From a bacterium (lineage in GTDB: Bacteria > Desulfobacterota > Deferrisomatia > Deferrisomatales > BM512), in the NCBI GenBank assembly GCA_009724975.1, contig SRXB01000014.1, positions 1 to 16,170 on the forward strand: a stretch of DNA of 16,170 nt, in the 5' to 3' direction. The position numbers and the translations under genes were made by a program. The notes under the pieces were generated by a model. It was given only the letters and a program-made list of their open reading frames with translations, ran no database searches and had not been told where the DNA came from. Below are positions 12,893-16,170 of this stretch, in pieces. Every line of letters starts with the position of its first letter. The stretch's first letter is position 1.

Positions 12893-13900
12893 ATGACCGT
12901 CAGCGCCGTAAGCCTCCTCTCCGGCGGCCTAGATTCCCTTCTGGCGACCCGCCTGGTGCAGGACCAGGGGGTGAAGGTGACGGGACTTCAGTTCATCAGC
13001 CCCTTTTTCGGCTCGTGCCTGAAGTGGGAGGCCGAGGAGGCGGTGCGCCGCTACAAGGAACACTTCGAGATCGACGCGAAGATAATAGACCTTTCGGAAG
13101 AATACCTCGGAGTAGTCGGAAGCCCCGACCACGGCTACGGCAAGAATTTCAACCCCTGTATCGACTGCAAGATCTTCCTCTTTAAAAAAGCCCTCGATTA
13201 CATGCGCGAGAGCGGCGCGAGCTTCCTCATAACCGGAGAGGTCGTAGGCCAGCGCCCCATGAGCCAGCGCCGCTACACCATGGACCTAATAGCCAACAAG
13301 ATGGGAGCCAAGGATATCCTCCTTCGCCCCCTTTGCGCCAAGGCCCTGCCGCCGACCCTCCCCGAACGCGAGGGTTGGGTGGACCGCCAGAAGCTGATGA
13401 ACTTTTCGGGGCGTTCCAGAAAGCCGCAGATGGCGCTGGCCAAAGAGCTTGGCATTGACGGCTACCCCGCTCCGGCGGGCGGCTGCGTTCTTACCGACCC
13501 AATACTCTCGGGGCGCATCTCGCGCTACTTCGCCGCCACCGCGCCGGAGAAAAGAAGCGTCTCGGAGCTTTTGCTCCTCCTCTCGGGCAGGCCTTTTCGC
13601 TTTCCGGGGGGCTCAATCCTCACCACGGGACGCAGCGAGGGTGAGAACAACGCCATGATACGGCTGGCGGGCGAGGGGGACCTCTTCGTGAAGGTTCCCG
13701 ACATCCCCGGGCCGCTGGGAATCTTCCGCCAGATAGGCGAGGTGGACGAGCGCGCGCTGGCCGCCTCGGTGGTCTTGCGCTACAGCCCCAAATCCCCGGA
13801 AGAATACAAGGTCGGCGTCGGCGTTAGGCCCGAGCCCTCCGATTACCTCCTCACTGCCCGAAAAGCCACCGACGAAGAGCTGGAAACCTACAGGGTGTGA
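12893..13900 (+). CDS. PP-loop ATP pyrophosphatase (MnmA/ThiI-like) with C-terminal NFACT-R-like domain
   Basis: 335 residues. The N-terminal half has the PP-loop S-G-G-L-D-S at 10-15, which binds ATP and adenylates a substrate carbonyl, as in the tRNA thiolases MnmA and ThiI. N-P-C-I-D-C-K holds Cys89 and Cys92, resembling the catalytic region of MnmA, and P-A-P-A-G-G-C places Cys198 in the second half. The tail at about 235-278 (F-R-F-P-G-G-S, T-T-G-R-S-E-G-E-N-N, V-P-D-I-P-G-P-L-G) resembles the NFACT-R/DUF814 RNA-binding domain, which has similar G-R-x-x-x-x-N and D-x-P-G elements. The THUMP domain of ThiI and the usual MnmA length are absent. An RNA thiolation or related sulfur transfer is inferred; the RNA and position are unknown. 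It starts one base after the phosphorylase gene and lies 7 bases before recG. Confidence 0.72.
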   Translation: MTVSAVSLLSGGLDSLLATRLVQDQGVKVTGLQFISPFFGSCLKWEAEEAVRRYKEHFEIDAKIIDLSEEYLGVVGSPDHGYGKNFNPCIDCKIFLFKKALDYMRESGASFLITGEVVGQRPMSQRRYTMDLIANKMGAKDILLRPLCAKALPPTLPEREGWVDRQKLMNFSGRSRKPQMALAKELGIDGYPAPAGGCVLTDPILSGRISRYFAATAPEKRSVSELLLLLSGRPFRFPGGSILTTGRSEGENNAMIRLAGEGDLFVKVPDIPGPLGIFRQIGEVDERALAASVVLRYSPKSPEEYKVGVGVRPEPSDYLLTARKATDEELETYRV

Positions 13901-13907
13901 GGGCAGG

Positions 13908-16055
13908 ATGGAGAAAACCCCCTCCCTCGACTCTTACCGCAAAATGCAGTCGGTCCTCGGGACGCCGCTGGCGGCGCTCAAGGGGGTCGGCCCGAAGATA
14001 GCCGAAAAGCTCTCCAAAAAAGGGCTCTCCACCGTCGGCGACGCCCTCGCTTTCCTCCCCATCCGCCACGAGGACCGCTCGCGCCTCACCCCGATAAAAA
14101 ACCTCGCCGAGGGCCAGCCAGCTTCTTTCAGGGGCGAGCTGCGACGCCTTGAGGTCCGCTATTACCGGCGAAGGCGCGTCCTTGAGGGGGTGGTCTTCGA
14201 CGGCACCGGCGCGGTTACTCTGAAGTGGTTCCACGGCAAGTTCGAGTGGCTGGTCAAAAAATATCCGGCTGGGTCCAGCGTGGTGGCCTACGGCGTGGTC
14301 AATTATTTCAACGGCGGCAGGGAGGTCATCCACCCCGACCTTGAGATAGAAGACGCCCCCGCCGCCGGAGAGATGGAGAGCGTAGTACCCGTTTATTCCG
14401 AGGTGGAGGGGGTTCACCCCAAGGTCTTGCGCAAAATCATGCGGCAGGCGGTTGAGGGGGCCTCAATGCACCTTGTCGGAGTCGTTCCTCCGGCCCTTTA
14501 CCCCCTCTGCGGGGTTGACGAGGGGTATTTGCGATACCCGGGGGCGGCTTACAGGGAGCTTCACTTCCCCTCAAGCCAGGGAGAGGCGCTTTCGGAAGGA
14601 ATCGAAAGAGCCCGAAAAGCGGTTGCGCTGGGTGAGTTCTTCCTTCTTGAGCTTACGCTCCTTCGGCGGCGCTCGGGCGAGAAGAGCGCGGAGGGGATAG
14701 CCTTTCGCCCCGATTTTTCCCTTATCCGCCCCCTTCTCAAAACCCTTCCCTTCGAACTCACCGGCGCGCAAAAGAGGGTATTGTCCGAGATACGGCGAGA
14801 CATGGAGTCGGCCCTTCCCATGCTTCGCCTTTTGCAGGGCGACGTGGGCAGCGGAAAGACCCTCGTAGCCCTCATAGCCTCCCTGATGGCGGCTGAAAGC
14901 GGCTACCAGGGGGCCGTCATGGCCCCGACCGAGGTGCTGGCCGAGCAGCATTACCGCAATTTCCTGCGCCTCCTCGACGGCCTGCCCGCGCGGGTGGAGC
15001 TTTTGACCGGCTCGACCACCCAAAGGGAGCGCGACCGCATTTCGGGGGCGCTGGCGCTTGGCGAGGTTGAGATAATCGTCGGCACCCACGCACTCATCCA
15101 GCCCGATGTGTCCTTTAAGAACCTCGGCCTCGCGGTGGTGGACGAACAGCACCGCTTCGGGGTGATGCAAAGGGTGGCGCTGGCGCAAAAAAGGCGGGGG
15201 AAGGGGGTTCCAGACCTCCTTGTCATGACCGCCACCCCCATACCGCGCACCCTCTCCATGACCGTCTACGGAGACCTCGACCTCTCCGTCATCGACGAGA
15301 TGCCTCCGGGCCGCGCGCCCGTTAAAACCACCGTGGTGGGGAAGGCCGGATATCAGAAGGTGTGCGATTTCATCCGCGCCGAGGTGAAAAAGGGTAGGCA
15401 GGCCTACGTGGTCTTCCCGCTGGTGGAGGAGAGCGAGAAATCGGAGCTCAAAGCCGCCGTGGAGACCTCTCGCCACTTCTCCGAGGAGGTTTTTCCCGAC
15501 CTTCGGGTGGGGCTTTTGCACGGCAGGATGAATTCGGCGGAGAAAGAGGCGGCTCTCGGGGCCTTTTCGCGTGGGGAGACTGATATCCTGGTCTCCACAA
15601 CGGTGATAGAGGTCGGGATAGACGTTAAAAACGCCACCGTGATGGCGGTAGAGCACGCCGAGCGCTTCGGCCTCTCCCAGCTTCACCAGCTCAGGGGGCG
15701 CGTGGGGCGCGGCGGTGGCGAGTCCTACTGCTTTTTGCTGGTAGGCGGACCCGTTTCCGGCGACGCGAGGGAGCGCCTCTCTATAATGGCCGCCACCAAC
15801 GACGGCTTTCGCATCGCCGAGGAGGACCTGAAGATTCGCGGCCCGGGCGACTTTCTCGGAACCCGCCAGTCGGGGCTGCCGGAGCTTAAAATCGGCAACA
15901 TTCTCACCGACGGCGTCCTTCTTGAGCGTGCGCGCGGGGTGGCCGCAGAGCTTTTGAAGGGCGACCCCGCCCTCGAAGACCCAGCCAACTCGGTCCTTCG
16001 CGCAATACTGCGGGAGGGGGGGCTTTCCAGAGCCTCGCTGGTCGCCTCCGGCTAG
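13908..16055 (+). CDS. recG: ATP-dependent DNA helicase RecG
   Basis: 715 residues, full length. RecG remodels stalled replication forks and branch-migrates Holliday junctions. The N-terminal wedge domain with its OB fold covers about 20-150 (L-K-G-V-G-P-K-I-A at 24-32, then Y-R-E-L-H-F-P at 215-221 ends the accessory part). Helicase motifs follow: Walker A G-D-V-G-S-G-K-T at 311-318, A-P-T-E-V-L-A-E-Q-H at 339-348, the DEQH box at 412-415, T-A-T-P-I-P-R-T at 441-448, and the motif VI region Q-L-R-G-R-V-G-R at 594-601. The C-terminal G-P-G-D-F-L-G-T-R-Q-S-G at 645-656 is the RecG-specific translocation region. ATG 13908 follows an AGGGCAGG site seven bases after the previous stop. It closes the gene run; no hairpin terminator is evident after it. 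Confidence 0.96.
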   Translation: MEKTPSLDSYRKMQSVLGTPLAALKGVGPKIAEKLSKKGLSTVGDALAFLPIRHEDRSRLTPIKNLAEGQPASFRGELRRLEVRYYRRRRVLEGVVFDGTGAVTLKWFHGKFEWLVKKYPAGSSVVAYGVVNYFNGGREVIHPDLEIEDAPAAGEMESVVPVYSEVEGVHPKVLRKIMRQAVEGASMHLVGVVPPALYPLCGVDEGYLRYPGAAYRELHFPSSQGEALSEGIERARKAVALGEFFLLELTLLRRRSGEKSAEGIAFRPDFSLIRPLLKTLPFELTGAQKRVLSEIRRDMESALPMLRLLQGDVGSGKTLVALIASLMAAESGYQGAVMAPTEVLAEQHYRNFLRLLDGLPARVELLTGSTTQRERDRISGALALGEVEIIVGTHALIQPDVSFKNLGLAVVDEQHRFGVMQRVALAQKRRGKGVPDLLVMTATPIPRTLSMTVYGDLDLSVIDEMPPGRAPVKTTVVGKAGYQKVCDFIRAEVKKGRQAYVVFPLVEESEKSELKAAVETSRHFSEEVFPDLRVGLLHGRMNSAEKEAALGAFSRGETDILVSTTVIEVGIDVKNATVMAVEHAERFGLSQLHQLRGRVGRGGGESYCFLLVGGPVSGDARERLSIMAATNDGFRIAEEDLKIRGPGDFLGTRQSGLPELKIGNILTDGVLLERARGVAAELLKGDPALEDPANSVLRAILREGGLSRASLVASG

Positions 16056-16170
16056 AAAAATCCCGAAGCCCGTTTTTAGGTAAACACCGTTACATTCTCT
16101 CTTCACCGCCGAAAAAGCCCGCCGCTCCTTCCTAAAACCATTGACATGTTCCCTGCACAATGATTCACTA
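16056..16170. other. Intergenic stretch after recG, possible promoter cut by the window edge
   Basis: A perfect -35 hexamer TTGACA occurs at 16141-16146 on the plus strand. The matching -10 position (16164-16170) reads TTCACTA, a poor match, and the window ends there. The remainder is pyrimidine-rich without a hairpin or an open frame that looks real. Confidence 0.3.

Noticed and set aside
14571..16160. 529-codon minus-strand open frame across recG
   Set aside because: It mirrors the RecG codons, shows no family motif, and extends beyond recG only into non-coding sequence.
16139..16162. CATTG...CAATG inverted repeat at the right edge as an operator
   Set aside because: Five-base arms 14 bases apart are easily chance, and the neighbouring gene is outside the window.

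Overview
The window comes from a GC-rich Gram-negative bacterium. Evidence for an outer membrane is the LptF/LptG lipopolysaccharide-export permeases, two lipoproteins with clear lipoboxes, a RodZ cell-shape protein and a C-terminal tail that fits a beta-barrel protein. The gene content and order (PrpE-type acyl-CoA synthetase, LptF-LptG, rlmN, a PilF-like TPR lipoprotein, rodZ, a PP-loop protein with an NFACT-R-like tail, recG) remind me of deltaproteobacteria such as the Desulfuromonas/Geobacter group. That placement is an impression from gene content, not a computed result.

Left part (1-5844). A possible beta-barrel tail (1-27) and a small secreted DUF4019 protein lie on the + strand. They converge on a minus-strand block: an FGE-sulfatase-fold lipoprotein, a propionate/acetate--CoA ligase, and the overlapping pair lptF-lptG. 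Two terminator hairpins with identical stems sit after the ligase gene and after the lipoprotein gene. The ligase gene has a readable sigma70-type promoter and an upstream inverted repeat.

Middle (5845-7634). deoC (+) is divergent from lptF. It converges with a secreted zinc-dependent phospholipase C-like gene (-), and the two share a CTAG in which both stop codons lie. The phospholipase-like gene is in turn divergent from rlmN. Both divergent gaps carry the same 14-base A-rich word.

Right part (7635-16055). Eight + strand genes are packed almost without gaps behind one good promoter: rlmN, mtnP, a PfkB-family kinase, a TPR lipoprotein, rodZ, a purine nucleoside phosphorylase, a PP-loop/NFACT-R-like fusion and recG. 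The only gap above 10 bases in the run is the 53 bases before the TPR gene, which holds a GC hairpin and perhaps an internal promoter. The run mixes RNA modification (RlmN, PP-loop protein), nucleoside salvage (MtnP, kinase, PNP), envelope/pilus and shape functions (TPR protein, RodZ) and DNA repair (RecG). It looks like the rlmN-pilF-rodZ neighbourhood of gammaproteobacteria with a salvage module inserted.

No tRNA, rRNA, CRISPR array, insertion sequence or prophage gene was seen. No stretch over 300 bases lacks a gene. I found no clearly undescribed multi-gene system. The best leads are the PP-loop/NFACT-R-like fusion and the pairing of a radical-SAM enzyme with genes that could dispose of its nucleoside by-products.
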